A stretch of 64,000 nt of DNA, taken from assembly GCA_049323795.1 (NCBI GenBank), contig JBMOOH010000048.1:1-64000 (forward strand), written 5' to 3'. The first letter of the stretch is position 1. Each line of letters begins with the position of its first letter. Below, piece by piece: positions 45,634-54,868 of the stretch. Source of the DNA: JAOADN01 sp049323795. Lineage in GTDB: Bacteria; Pseudomonadota; Alphaproteobacteria; Rhodobacterales; Rhodobacteraceae. Position numbers and translations under genes: made by a program. Below the pieces are notes generated by a model. That model made no database searches and had not been told where the DNA came from. It saw only the letters and a program-made list of their open reading frames with translations.

Positions 45634-47262
45634 ATGTCGGTCAATCGGATCTCGACAAGCCCGATCGAGGGGCAGAAGCCAGGAACCTCGGGCCTGCGGA
45701 AGAAGACGGCCGTCTTCATGGGGCCGCACTACCTCGAGAACTTCGTGCAGGCGATCTTCGACGTGGCGGGCGCGGCGGGGAAGACCTTCGTTCTGGGCGG
45801 CGACGGGCGCTACTTCAACGACCGTGCGGCGCAGGTAATCCTGCGGATGGCCGCGGCGAACGGGGCGGCGCGGGTGATCGTGGGGCAGGGGGCGATCCTG
45901 TCCACGCCCGCCGCGTCGCACCTGATCCGGCTGAACCGGACGGACGGCGGAATCGTCATGTCCGCAAGCCACAACCCCGGCGGGCCGAAGGAGGATTTCG
46001 GGGTCAAGTTCAACATGCCGAACGGCGGCCCCGCGCCCGAGGGCGTGACGGAGGCGATCTTCGCCCGGACGCAGGAGATCGGGCAGTACCTGATCTGGGA
46101 AGGGCAGGACGCGGACCTGTCGCGGATCGGGCGGACGTCCATCGGGCCGATGACGGTCGACGTGGTGGACCCCGTGACCGACTACGCCGCGCTCATGGAG
46201 ACGCTTTTCGACTTCCCCGCCATCCGCGCGATGTTCGCGCGCGGCTTCCGGATGCGCTTCGACGCGATGTGCGCGGTGACGGGGCCGTATGCGACCGAGA
46301 TCATCGAGCGCCGCCTCGGCGCGGCACCCGGAACGGTGGTGAACGGCACGCCGCTGCCGGATTTCGGCGGCCTGCACCCCGACCCGAACCCGGTCTGGGC
46401 CAGGGCGCTGATGGACGAGATGTCCGGAAAGGACGCCCCCGACTTCGGCGCGGCCTCGGACGGGGACGGGGACCGGAACATGGTGCTCGGGCGCGGCATC
46501 TATGTCTCGCCGTCCGACTCGCTCGCGGTCCTCGCCGCGAACGCCCGCCTCGCGCCCGGCTACAGGGCCGGGCTGAAGGGCGTGGCCCGGTCGATGCCAA
46601 CCTCGGCGGCCGCCGACCGGGTGGCCGACGCGCTGGGGATCGGGAAATACGAGACGCCGACGGGCTGGAAGTTCTTCGGGAACCTCCTCGACACGGGCCG
46701 CGCGACGCTCTGCGGCGAGGAAAGCTTCGGCACCGGGTCCGACCACGTGCGCGAGAAGGACGGGCTCTGGGCCGTGCTTCTGTGGCTTAACATCCTCGCC
46801 GTGCGGAAGGAAGGCGTGGCCGACATCCTGACCGCGCACTGGCGGAAATACGGGCGCAACTACTACTCGCGCCACGACTACGAGGCGCTGCCGGTGGCGG
46901 ATGCCGAGGCGATGATGAAACGGCTCGGGGCCAGCCTGCCGTCGCTGCCCGGTCGGGTGGTGCAGGGGATGACGGTCGCAAGCGCGGACGACTTCGCCTA
47001 CACGGACCCGGTGGACGGGTCGGTATCGACGGGGCAGGGGGTGCGGATCGCCTTTGCCGGCGGCGCGCGGATCGTGTTCCGGCTGTCGGGGACGGGGACG
47101 GAGGGCGCCACGCTGAGGCTCTATCTCGAGCGCTATGCAGCGGGGCCGGAGGGGCTGCACGAGGAGGTGCAGGCGGCCCTTGCCCCGGTGATCCGGGCGG
47201 CGGAGGAACTGGCGGGGATCCGGGCGGCGACGGGGCGCGATGCACCGGACGTGGTGACGTGA
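45634..47262 (+). CDS. pgm: Alpha-phosphoglucomutase
   Basis: Pgm interconverts glucose 1- and 6-phosphate and so joins glycogen to central metabolism. The 542-residue protein has the phosphoserine site SASHNPGGP, the metal site SDGDGDRNM, sugar-ring contacts in GEESFGTGSDHVREKDG (cut here at GEESFGTGSD and HVREKDG), and the C-terminal phosphate loop RLSGTGTEGATLR. Length and motifs are of the eukaryote-like alpha-PGM type. AAGGAGCGG precedes the ATG; the spacing to glgX is 15 bp. Confidence 0.97.
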   Translation: MSVNRISTSPIEGQKPGTSGLRKKTAVFMGPHYLENFVQAIFDVAGAAGKTFVLGGDGRYFNDRAAQVILRMAAANGAARVIVGQGAILSTPAASHLIRLNRTDGGIVMSASHNPGGPKEDFGVKFNMPNGGPAPEGVTEAIFARTQEIGQYLIWEGQDADLSRIGRTSIGPMTVDVVDPVTDYAALMETLFDFPAIRAMFARGFRMRFDAMCAVTGPYATEIIERRLGAAPGTVVNGTPLPDFGGLHPDPNPVWARALMDEMSGKDAPDFGAASDGDGDRNMVLGRGIYVSPSDSLAVLAANARLAPGYRAGLKGVARSMPTSAAADRVADALGIGKYETPTGWKFFGNLLDTGRATLCGEESFGTGSDHVREKDGLWAVLLWLNILAVRKEGVADILTAHWRKYGRNYYSRHDYEALPVADAEAMMKRLGASLPSLPGRVVQGMTVASADDFAYTDPVDGSVSTGQGVRIAFAGGARIVFRLSGTGTEGATLRLYLERYAAGPEGLHEEVQAALAPVIRAAEELAGIRAATGRDAPDVVT

Positions 47263-47332
47263 GGACGCAGGGGCCGTCTGCCCCGCACCCCCCGAGGATA
47301 TTTGCGCCAGGATGAGGGACAGGGAGCCGAAG

Positions 47333-49015
47333 GTGACGGAGAACTGGTGGAAGGGCGCCGTCACCTATCAGGTCTATCCCCGGTCCTTCCAGGATGCGAA
47401 CGGCGACGGGGTGGGCGACCTGCCCGGGATCGCGTCGCGGCTTTCCTACCTCGCCGACCTTGGCGTGGATGCGATCTGGCTGTCGCCCGTCTTTCCCTCG
47501 CCCATGAAGGACTTCGGCTATGACGTGTCGGACTACCGGGGGATCGACCCGGTCTTCGGCACGCTCCGCGACTTCGACGCGCTCGTCGCGGGCGCACACG
47601 GCCTCGGGCTCAAGGTCGTCATCGACCAGGTGATCTCGCATTCCTCGGACCGTCACCCGGCCTTCGCCGAGAGCCGGTCCTCGCGCGACGGGCCGAAGGC
47701 CGACTGGTACGTCTGGGCGGACCCGAAGCGCGACGGGACGCCGCCGAACAACTGGCTGTCGGTCTTCGGGGGCTCTGCCTGGGCCTGGGACGGGCGGCGG
47801 CGGCAGTACTACTTCCACAACTTCCTCGCCGAGCAGCCCGACTTCAACTTCCACAGCCCGGAGGTGCAGGAGTTCCACCTGTCGAACCTGCGTTTCTGGC
47901 TGGAGCGGGGGGTGGACGGATTCCGGCTCGACACGGTCAACTACTACTTCCACGACCGGCTTCTGCGCGACAACCCGGCCGACGACCGCGTGAAGGACCG
48001 CCCCGAGGGCAACCCCTACGGGATGCAGTATCCGCTCTTTTCCAAGAACCGGCCCGAGACGCCGCTCTTCCTCGAACGCCTGCGGGCGCTGACCGACGCC
48101 TACCACGCGCGCATGATGTTGGGCGAGGTGGGCGACAGCCACCATGCGCTCGCGCTGATGGGCGAGTATTCGCGGGGCGCGCGCATCCACCAGTGCTATT
48201 CCTTCGAGATGCTGGGCTACGAGTTCACCGCCGCGGCGTTCCGCAAGCGGATCGAGGGGTTTCAGGCCGAGGCGAAGGGCGGCTGGCCGGCCTGGGCCTT
48301 CTCGAACCACGATGTCGTGCGGCACGTGAGCCGCTGGGCCGGACACGGTGCGTCGCGCGAGGCGCTGGCGAAGCTTTGCGCGGCGCTGCTTCTGTCGTTC
48401 GAGGGGTCGATCTATCTCTACCAGGGCGAGGAGCTGGGGCAGACCGACACTGCGCTCGGCCTCGACGAGATGGTGGACCCGCAGGGCATCGCCTTCTGGC
48501 CCGAGCCATTGGGCCGCGACGGGTGCCGGACGCCGATGGTGTGGGAGGCGGCGGCGCCGAACGCGGGGTTCTCGACGGCAGGCCGGACGTGGCTGCCGGT
48601 GAAGGAACCGCAGGCGGCGGTCGCGGTCGACACACAGGCGGGTGCCGCGGGGTCGGTGCTGGAGTTCTACCGCCGGATGCTGTCGGTCCGGCGGTCGCGG
48701 ACCGACCTGGTCCACGGCGCGACGCGGTTTCTCGACCTGCCCGAGCCGGTTCTGGGGTTCACCCGCGGGGCCGGAACGCTCTGCCTCTTCAACCTGTCGC
48801 CGGCGTCGCAGTCCCTGTCCGTCACGGGGGCCGGGCGGCTTCTCGCCGGAGAGGCGGTGGCCCGTGGCGGCACGGGGCTGTCGCTCGGCCCGAACGGATT
48901 TGCCCTGATCGAGGCCGGGCCGGTCGTGGCCGTGGCGCCCGCCCGGAACCTGTCCGGCAAGGGTGGACTCCGGTCGTGCCGAGAGACGGGCGGCCACCGG
49001 GAAGCTAGACCCTGA
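47333..49015 (+). CDS. aglA: GH13 alpha-glucosidase
   Basis: This cytoplasmic-type enzyme would hydrolyse alpha-glucosides such as maltose, sucrose or trehalose. From GTG 47333 (AGGGAG six bases upstream) it has 560 residues; an ATG at 47312 would add seven. The start TENWWKGAVTYQVYPRSFQD is typical. Nucleophile Asp200 is in GFRLDTVNYY, acid/base Glu265 in LGEVGD, and the third acid in FSNHDVVRH. No signal peptide is seen. The last 25 residues past the beta domain (KGGLRSCRETGG) look like an untidy extension. It ends the glycogen operon and overlaps the converging gene by 11 bp. Confidence 0.92.
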   Translation: MTENWWKGAVTYQVYPRSFQDANGDGVGDLPGIASRLSYLADLGVDAIWLSPVFPSPMKDFGYDVSDYRGIDPVFGTLRDFDALVAGAHGLGLKVVIDQVISHSSDRHPAFAESRSSRDGPKADWYVWADPKRDGTPPNNWLSVFGGSAWAWDGRRRQYYFHNFLAEQPDFNFHSPEVQEFHLSNLRFWLERGVDGFRLDTVNYYFHDRLLRDNPADDRVKDRPEGNPYGMQYPLFSKNRPETPLFLERLRALTDAYHARMMLGEVGDSHHALALMGEYSRGARIHQCYSFEMLGYEFTAAAFRKRIEGFQAEAKGGWPAWAFSNHDVVRHVSRWAGHGASREALAKLCAALLLSFEGSIYLYQGEELGQTDTALGLDEMVDPQGIAFWPEPLGRDGCRTPMVWEAAAPNAGFSTAGRTWLPVKEPQAAVAVDTQAGAAGSVLEFYRRMLSVRRSRTDLVHGATRFLDLPEPVLGFTRGAGTLCLFNLSPASQSLSVTGAGRLLAGEAVARGGTGLSLGPNGFALIEAGPVVAVAPARNLSGKGGLRSCRETGGHREARP

Positions 49016-50093
49016 GGCTGATCCCGCCTTCGTTGTGCGATGCCACCGCCCGGTCGAGCACCGCCTGCAATGCGGCCCCCCGGTGGAAATCCGGGTCCAT
49101 CGCCGCGCCGCCCCGGATCGCCGCGATGAAGCGGTCGTGGTTCGCGGGGACGGGCTCGAGCGGCAGGTCATGCCATTCCGCCGTCTCCAGCCCCGGCGCG
49201 GCGCAGAGGCGCAGGCGGCTCTCGTTCCGCTCCCATGCCACCTCCATGCCGCCCCTGTCGCCGAAGAGGCGCAGGCGCAGGTCGTTGAGGTGCCCCGCGG
49301 CGAAGCGCGAGGCATGGACGACGCCGACCGCGCCGTTCGAGAGCCGCAGGATCATCGCCGCACTGTCGTTGGCGTCGAGGATGTAGGGGCCGATGCGGTC
49401 GTCCTTCGCCTTGGGGAAGGTGGCGAGGCGGCAGGAGACCTCGGCGACCGGCAGGCCCGCCGCGTACGACATGAAGTCGAGGATGTGGATGCCCACATCG
49501 CCGAGAACGCCCTTCGACCCGTGCGCCGTCGAGAGCCGCCAGAGCCACCGGTCCTGCACCCGCCAGTCGCCCCAGGCGGGCTGCGCGAGCCAGCTTTGCA
49601 GGTAGGACGCTTCGAAATGGCGGACCTCGCCGATCGCCCCCTCGGCCACCATGCGGGCGGCGCGCTGGAGCGCGGGGCCGTTGCGGTAGGTGAGGTTCAC
49701 GCCGTGGACGACGCCGGCGGCCCGCGCGGCCTCCGCCATCGCCAGCGCGTCGGAATGGGTGACGGCAAGGGGCTTCTCGCAGAAGACGTGCTTGCCGGCG
49801 GCGAGCAGCGGCATGGTCGTGAGGTAGTGGACCGGGTCCGGCGTCACGTTCGCCGCCGCGTCGAACCGGCCCCAGTCGAGCGCTGCCGCGACCGAGGGGA
49901 AGCCGTGGCGGATCCCCCATCGCTCGCGGAAGGCGGTCAGACGGGTCCCGTTCGTGTCGACGCCGCCGACGATGGAGACGCCGGGAAGGGCGCCGAAATT
50001 CTCGGCGTGCTGGGCGGCCATGGCGCCGGTGCCGACGATCAGCAGGCGGACGGGCAGGGGGGCGGGCAGGGGGGCGGGCAGGGGGGCGCTCAC
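49005..50093 (-). CDS. Gfo/Idh/MocA-family oxidoreductase
   Basis: The 362-residue NAD(P)-dependent dehydrogenase acts on a sugar or inositol-like substrate. The Rossmann motif is LLIVGTGAMAAQHAENF, the catalytic Lys lies in FCEKPLAV, and the downstream His in GDVGIHILDF. From GTG 50093 it overlaps the thuA stop by 4 bp (GTGA). The N-terminus has three APLP units encoded by 12-bp repeats (50051-50086). A ThuA-oxidoreductase pair recalls ThuA-ThuB, which oxidise disaccharides to 3-keto sugars; this is inference. Confidence 0.9.
   Translation of the reverse strand: MSAPLPAPLPAPLPVRLLIVGTGAMAAQHAENFGALPGVSIVGGVDTNGTRLTAFRERWGIRHGFPSVAAALDWGRFDAAANVTPDPVHYLTTMPLLAAGKHVFCEKPLAVTHSDALAMAEAARAAGVVHGVNLTYRNGPALQRAARMVAEGAIGEVRHFEASYLQSWLAQPAWGDWRVQDRWLWRLSTAHGSKGVLGDVGIHILDFMSYAAGLPVAEVSCRLATFPKAKDDRIGPYILDANDSAAMILRLSNGAVGVVHASRFAAGHLNDLRLRLFGDRGGMEVAWERNESRLRLCAAPGLETAEWHDLPLEPVPANHDRFIAAIRGGAAMDPDFHRGAALQAVLDRAVASHNEGGISLRV
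50051..50086 (-). repeat. Three perfect 12-bp repeats at the start of a CDS
   Basis: CGGGCAGGGGGG (plus strand) is repeated three times without change at 50051-50062, 50063-50074 and 50075-50086. It encodes three APLP units directly after the start codon. Slippage would add or remove four residues without breaking the frame. Confidence 0.95.
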
Positions 50094-50875
50094 CGCAGCC
50101 CCTCTTCGCCGGGGCCATGCAGCTTCGGCCCGCGCTCCCCGATCCTCTCGGGTGCCTTGTCCGTCGGCACGTTCGGCGCGGCGGTCGGATCGGGGATCCG
50201 GGCGGCCGGATTGTGCGCCCATTTCACCGCGTTCCTGAGCACCTGATGGACGACCGGCAGGTGATAGGTCGGATAGGCCTCGTGTCCGGGCCGGAAGTAG
50301 AACAGGTTCCCCGCCCCGCGACGGTAGGTCACGCCCGAGCGGAACACCTCGCCGCCCTGGAACCAGCTGATGAAGACGGTTTCCAGGGGTTCGGGGATGC
50401 CGAAGGGCTCGCCGTACATCTCTTCGTGCTCGATCTCGAAGCAGGGCCCGAGGCCCGCCGCGATGGGGTGGTTCGGCGCCGTGACCCAGAGGCGTTCACG
50501 CTCGCCCGCCTCGCGCCAGGTCAGGTTGCAGGGCGTGCCCATGAGGCGCCTGAAGATCTTCGAGAAGTGTCCCGAATGAAGCACGATGAGGCCGAGGCCC
50601 GACCAGACGGCCTCGGCCACCATCTCGACGGTCTCGTCCGCGACCCGCCCGTGCGCGGCGTGGCCCCACCAGAGCAGCACGTCCGTGCGGGCGAGGCGCG
50701 CGCGCGTGATCCCGTGGCCCTCGTCCTGAAGCACCGCCGTCTCGGCCCGGATGCCGGTGTCCGCGTTCAGCGCGCCGGCGACCGCCGTGTGCATCCCCTC
50801 GGGGTAGATGCGGGCGACGAGGGGGTTTTCCTGCTCATGGACGTTCTCGCCCCAGACGAGCGCGCGGATGGTCAT
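50090..50875 (-). CDS. ThuA-like sugar utilisation protein
   Basis: From the ATG at 50875 (GGAG upstream) this is a 261-residue ThuA-domain protein, an amidotransferase-like fold linked to trehalose/disaccharide utilisation. Family features: LVWGENVHEQE near the N-terminus, VLLWWGHAAHG, GLIVLHSGHFSKIFRRLMG, and HPIAAGL, HEEMYGEPF, ISWFQGGEVFRSG later. ThuA partners of Gfo/Idh enzymes are implicated in handling 3-keto-glycosides. The next gene overlaps by 4 bp. A palindromic operator lies 46 bp upstream. Confidence 0.9.
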   Translation of the reverse strand: MTIRALVWGENVHEQENPLVARIYPEGMHTAVAGALNADTGIRAETAVLQDEGHGITRARLARTDVLLWWGHAAHGRVADETVEMVAEAVWSGLGLIVLHSGHFSKIFRRLMGTPCNLTWREAGERERLWVTAPNHPIAAGLGPCFEIEHEEMYGEPFGIPEPLETVFISWFQGGEVFRSGVTYRRGAGNLFYFRPGHEAYPTYHLPVVHQVLRNAVKWAHNPAARIPDPTAAPNVPTDKAPERIGERGPKLHGPGEEGLR

Positions 50876-50920
50876 GATCGGTCTCCGGATGGCCGCCGCA
50901 GGAGATACAGCCGGGGCCAT

Positions 50921-50936
50921 TCAAAGCGCTTTGGAT
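50921..50936 (-). promoter_or_regulatory. Palindromic operator before thuA
   Basis: On the plus strand TCAAAGCGCTTTGGAT, identical over 16 bases to the site before glgP (35944-35959), with the 12-bp palindrome CAAAGCGCTTTG. It lies between the ABC ATPase stop and the thuA start, so thuA and the following dehydrogenase may have their own LacI-type control inside the larger operon. Confidence 0.65.
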
Positions 50937-50962
50937 TGGGCCGTCAAGCCATCCCGCCGCAG

Positions 50963-51961
50963 TCAGGCCACGATCCGCCGCCCCCCGGCGTCGAAGTCGA
51001 AGGCATGCCGGTCCTCGAAATCGAGCGCGATGGGCGCATCGACCCGGTGGTCGTGCTGGCCGAAGAGCCGCACGGTGACGGTCTGACCCTGGAGCAGGAC
51101 GACGATCAGGTTCGTGTCCCCGCCGAGCCGCTCGACATGCGTGATCGTCCCCGCGATCCGGCCGGACCCGACCACATTCAGATGCTCGGGCCGGATCCCT
51201 GTCTCGGCCCCGCGCCGCCCGACCAGCCCGCCCGGCAGGAAGTTCATCCCCGGCGACCCGAGGAACCCGGCAACGAAGCGGTTCGCGGGGGAGTTGTACA
51301 GCTCCATCGGGCTGCCGACCTGCTCGATCCGCCCATCGCGCAGGACGACGATCCGGTCGGCGAGCGTCATCGCCTCGGTCTGGTCGTGGGTGACATAGAC
51401 CATGCTCGCGCCAAGCTGGCGGTGCAGGCGCGCGATCTCGACCCGCGTCGCCATGCGCAGCGCGGCGTCGAGGTTCGAGAGGGGCTCGTCGAAGAGGAAA
51501 AGCTCCGGCTTGCGCACGATCGCCCGCCCGATCGCGACGCGCTGGCGCTGCCCGCCGGAGAGTTCGGCCGGCCGCCGCTTCAGATAGGATCCGAGCGACA
51601 GCATCCTCGTCGCCGTCGCGATCCGCTCGGCGATGACGGATCTGCTTTCGCCCGCCTGCCTGAGCCCGAGCGCCATGTTCCCCTCGACGTCGAGATGGGG
51701 GTAGAGCGCGTAGGACTGGAATACCATCGCGATCCCGCGCTTGGCCGGGGCCACCTGCGTGACGTCCCTGCCGCCGATCAGGATGCGCCCCGAGCTCACG
51801 TCCTCGAGCCCCGCGATCGACCGCAGGAGCGTGGACTTGCCGCAGCCCGAAGGGCCGACGAAGACCACGAACTCGCCCTCGGCAACGGCCAGGTCGATGT
51901 CCTTGAGGACATGGATCGCTCCGAAGGATTTGTTCACCTTCTCAAGGACAAGCGCAGTCAT
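50963..51961 (-). CDS. Sugar ABC transporter ATPase (UgpC/MalK type)
   Basis: The 332-residue ATPase energises carbohydrate import. Walker A GPSGCGKST is at residues 36-44, followed by Q-loop FQSYALYPHLDVEGN, signature LSGGQRQRVAIGRA, Walker B LFLFDEPLSNLDA and switch His in THDQTEA. A C-terminal TOBE/regulatory domain of about 100 residues gives the MalK/UgpC type. It lies 3 bp after the oxidoreductase gene and belongs with the binding protein and two permeases upstream. Confidence 0.95.
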   Translation of the reverse strand: MTALVLEKVNKSFGAIHVLKDIDLAVAEGEFVVFVGPSGCGKSTLLRSIAGLEDVSSGRILIGGRDVTQVAPAKRGIAMVFQSYALYPHLDVEGNMALGLRQAGESRSVIAERIATATRMLSLGSYLKRRPAELSGGQRQRVAIGRAIVRKPELFLFDEPLSNLDAALRMATRVEIARLHRQLGASMVYVTHDQTEAMTLADRIVVLRDGRIEQVGSPMELYNSPANRFVAGFLGSPGMNFLPGGLVGRRGAETGIRPEHLNVVGSGRIAGTITHVERLGGDTNLIVVLLQGQTVTVRLFGQHDHRVDAPIALDFEDRHAFDFDAGGRRIVA

Positions 51962-51964
51962 CTT

Positions 51965-52975
51965 CTAAAGCTCCACGATACGGCCGCTGCGCACCGACTC
52001 GTCGGCGGCGAGGCAGACGGCCAGGGACGCCACCGCATCCTCCATGTGCCGCGTCAGGTCGAGGTCCCGGGCGATGGCGCGGAGCACGAAAGCCTGTTCG
52101 GCATCGCAGAGTTCCTGATGTCCGGGTTCGCCGGGGAAGTCGATGATCCGGTCCGGCCCCCCGGCGGGGTGGACGCGGATGACCCCGACCCTGGTATGCC
52201 CCTCGACGCTCGCGCTGCCGGGTCCGTCCTTCGAGACGATGCTGACGGCGCCCCTGGGGCTGATGATGTCCTTCACGAAATAGGCGGTCTCGGACATCAT
52301 CGGGCCCCAGCCGGCCTCGTACCAGCCGACCGAACCGTCGGCGAAGATCACCTGGAACTGGCCGTAGTTGTACATGGTCTCGGGGATTTCGTCCGACAGC
52401 CGCAGGCCCATCCCATGGACGCGCACGGGCTTCGCATCGGTGATCTGGCACATGACATCCACGTAATGCACCCCGCAGTCCACGATCGGGGGCGTCGTCT
52501 CCATGAGCTGCCTGTGCGTCGCCCATTGCGCCCCGGCCGACTGCTGGTTCAGGTTCAGCCGGAAGACGTAAGGTCCGCCGAGCGCCCGCGCCTCCGCGAT
52601 CAGCCGCATCCAGGATGGGTGGTGGCGCAGGATGTAGCCCACGACCAGCTTCCGCTTCAGCCGCTTCGCGGTCTCGACCACGCGGCGGGCATCGGCGACG
52701 GTGGTGGCGAGGGGCTTTTCGACAAAGACATGCGCCCCGGCCTCCATCGCCGCGCAGGCGTAACCGGCGTGGCTGTCGGAATAGGTGGCGATGACGGCGA
52801 GGTCGGGCCGCGTGGCAAGACCGTCCTCGAAACTCCTGAAAAGGGGGAATTTCCTCAGCGCCTCCGGCAGCTCGACGGGCGAGCGGTTCACCAGCACCAG
52901 GTCGCTCCCGAGCTTCGCCTGCCCGAGCGCGTGGCTCATCCCCATGTTGCCGAGACCGGCGACGAGAACCTTCAT
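51965..52975 (-). CDS. Gfo/Idh/MocA-family oxidoreductase
   Basis: The 336-residue protein starts with a Rossmann motif (VLVAGLGNMGMSHALGQ), has the catalytic Lys in VFVEKPLATTVAD and the C-terminal substrate domain with DCGVHYVDVM. It is clearly different from the second family member at 49005-50093. Two such dehydrogenases in one sugar operon suggest an oxidation and a reverse or sequential step on the same substrate. It sits between a permease (28 bp) and the ATPase gene (3 bp). Confidence 0.92.
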   Translation of the reverse strand: MKVLVAGLGNMGMSHALGQAKLGSDLVLVNRSPVELPEALRKFPLFRSFEDGLATRPDLAVIATYSDSHAGYACAAMEAGAHVFVEKPLATTVADARRVVETAKRLKRKLVVGYILRHHPSWMRLIAEARALGGPYVFRLNLNQQSAGAQWATHRQLMETTPPIVDCGVHYVDVMCQITDAKPVRVHGMGLRLSDEIPETMYNYGQFQVIFADGSVGWYEAGWGPMMSETAYFVKDIISPRGAVSIVSKDGPGSASVEGHTRVGVIRVHPAGGPDRIIDFPGEPGHQELCDAEQAFVLRAIARDLDLTRHMEDAVASLAVCLAADESVRSGRIVEL

Positions 52976-53003
52976 TCCGACCGCTCCGCCCGCAGCGCGA
53001 CCT

Positions 53004-53843
53004 TCATTTCACAGCCCCCGAGGTGATGCCGCGGATCAGTTGCCGCGAGAAGATGACGTAGAGGACCAGAACCGGCAGGATCGCCAGCGACAAGGCCGAC
53101 AGGACCGCGTTCCAGTCCGTGACGAACTGCCCGATGAAGACCTGGGAGCCGAGCGTCAGCGTCTTCGTCCCCTCGCCGGGGGCGAGGATCAGCGGGAACC
53201 AGAGGTCGTTCCAGATCGGGATCATGTTGAACACCGCGACCGTCGCCATCGCGGGGCGGACGAGCGGCAGGACGAGCTTGAAGAAGATCGTGAACTCCGA
53301 AAGCCCGTCGATGCGTCCGGCGTTCTTCAGGTCGTCCGAGACCTGCCGCATGAACTCCGACAGGATGAAGACCGCAAGCGGCAGCCCCTGCGCCGTGTAG
53401 ACGAGGATGAGGGCTAGAAGCGTGTTGACGAGCCCCGTCTGCACCATCAGTTGCAGGATCGCGACCGTCCCGATGCGGATCGGGATCATGATCCCGAGCG
53501 CGAGGTAGAGTCCCATGAGGCTGTTGCCCCTGAAGCGGTACTCGCTGAGCGCGAAGGCCGCCATCGCCCCGAACAGGAGGATGAAGAACAGGCTGACCAC
53601 GGTCACGATCATCGAGTTCTGGAAGTAGCCGAAGAAGTCGCCCTGCTTCAGCACCGTCTGGTAGCCGATCAGCGTCGCCGTGCCGGGCGTCGGCAGCGCC
53701 AGCGGCTCGGCGAAGATCGCCCGGCGCGTCTTGAACGAGTTGACGATGATGACCCAGACCGGGAACAGCGCGATCAGCGTCCAGAGGATCAGCGCGCCAT
53801 GCGCGGCGGCGGAGTTCAGCGGGGTGCGGCGGGCGGAGGGCAT
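53004..53843 (-). CDS. Sugar ABC transporter permease (MalG/UgpE type)
   Basis: This 279-residue inner-membrane protein has six hydrophobic segments and the EAA coupling loop DDLKNAGRIDGLSEFTIFFK at about 179-198, typical of the second permease of carbohydrate importers. Its ATG shares one base with the stop of the first permease gene (TGATG). The N-terminus MPSARRTPLNS is cytoplasmic. The substrate is inferred only from the neighbouring murQ/nag genes. Confidence 0.94.
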   Translation of the reverse strand: MPSARRTPLNSAAAHGALILWTLIALFPVWVIIVNSFKTRRAIFAEPLALPTPGTATLIGYQTVLKQGDFFGYFQNSMIVTVVSLFFILLFGAMAAFALSEYRFRGNSLMGLYLALGIMIPIRIGTVAILQLMVQTGLVNTLLALILVYTAQGLPLAVFILSEFMRQVSDDLKNAGRIDGLSEFTIFFKLVLPLVRPAMATVAVFNMIPIWNDLWFPLILAPGEGTKTLTLGSQVFIGQFVTDWNAVLSALSLAILPVLVLYVIFSRQLIRGITSGAVK

Positions 53844-54754
53844 CAGAACTGGTACCTCCGCATCCGGGTCTGGATGCCCCAGAGATAGAGGCAGACCCCC
53901 GCAAGGATGATGAAGAACATGGCACTCGCGATGGCCGAGCCCATGTAGGGGTCGCCCACCTGGAGCTGGAAGCCGAAGAAGGTGCGGTAGAGGAAGGTGC
54001 CGAGGATGTCGGTCGAGAAGTTCGGCCCGGCGAGCGCCCCCTGCGCCGTGTAGATCAGGTCGAAGGCGTTGAAGTTGCCGACGAAGGTGAGGATCGAGAT
54101 GATCCCGATGGATGGCAGGATCAGCGGCAGCTTGATCCTCCGGAATGCCGCCCAGCCGGTGATGCCCTCCACCTCGGCCGCCTCCAGCACCTCCCCGGGG
54201 ATCGACAGGAGCGCGGCATAGATCAGCATCATCGGGATGCCGACGAACTGCCAGACCGAGACGAGCGCGAGGGCGGTCAGCGCATACTGCTCCTTGCCGA
54301 GCCACGGCGCGAAGAGCGATTTCAGTCCCACCGCGTCGAGCATGCCGGGCGCGATTCCCCAGATCGGCGACAGGATCAGCTTCCAGACGAAGCCCACGAT
54401 CACGAAGGACAGGATCGTCGGGACGAAGATCGCCGAGCGGTAGAAGGCCGCGAAGCGGAGGCGGGGCGACGAGAGGAGGGCGGCCAGCGCGATGCCGATC
54501 GGGTTCTGCACGAGCATGTGGATGAAGAAGAACCAGACGTTGTTGCCGAGCGCGTTCCAGAAACTCGCCGACCAGCGCGGATCGCCGAAAAGTATGCGGA
54601 AGTTGTCGAGGCCCACGAACACCCGACCGTCTTCGGACATATTGTAAAGAGATAGTCGCAGGGTATTGAAAAGAGGAATTATCATGACCGCCGTATAGAC
54701 GATCACGGCGGGGGCCAGGAACGCGGCTATGGTCAGGCGCGAGCGGGTCGCCAT
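53843..54754 (-). CDS. Sugar ABC transporter permease (MalF/UgpA type)
   Basis: The 303-residue protein has six membrane segments, starting SRLTIAAFLAPAVIVYTAVM. The EAA loop is EVLEAAEVEGITGWAAFRRI followed by KLPLILP. It pairs with the permease downstream to form the membrane channel. It is separated from the binding-protein gene by 114 bp that hold a strong GC hairpin, consistent with lower expression of the membrane part than of the binding protein. Confidence 0.94.
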   Translation of the reverse strand: MATRSRLTIAAFLAPAVIVYTAVMIIPLFNTLRLSLYNMSEDGRVFVGLDNFRILFGDPRWSASFWNALGNNVWFFFIHMLVQNPIGIALAALLSSPRLRFAAFYRSAIFVPTILSFVIVGFVWKLILSPIWGIAPGMLDAVGLKSLFAPWLGKEQYALTALALVSVWQFVGIPMMLIYAALLSIPGEVLEAAEVEGITGWAAFRRIKLPLILPSIGIISILTFVGNFNAFDLIYTAQGALAGPNFSTDILGTFLYRTFFGFQLQVGDPYMGSAIASAMFFIILAGVCLYLWGIQTRMRRYQF

Positions 54755-54807
54755 CGGCGTCCTTCCTCAATCGGGGCCTTCATCTTCCCCGGAACATCCT
54801 CGGGGGG

Positions 54808-54828
54808 CGGGGGGCGGACAGCCCCCCG
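54808..54828 (-). terminator. Hairpin between binding-protein and permease genes
   Basis: CGGGGGGC pairs with GCCCCCCG (8 G-C pairs, loop GGACA) in the 114-bp gap after the binding-protein gene. No T-run follows. As with the hairpin after pstS, partial termination or protection of the upstream message is likely. The rest of the gap shows nothing. Confidence 0.55.
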
Positions 54829-54868
54829 CGGTCAGGCCCGGAGGGCCGAAGGTCACTACTGGCCGGGA

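Noticed and set aside
43459..47364. A 1301-codon frame antisense to glgX and pgm
   Set aside because: Shadow of two conserved enzymes; no motif in the antisense product.
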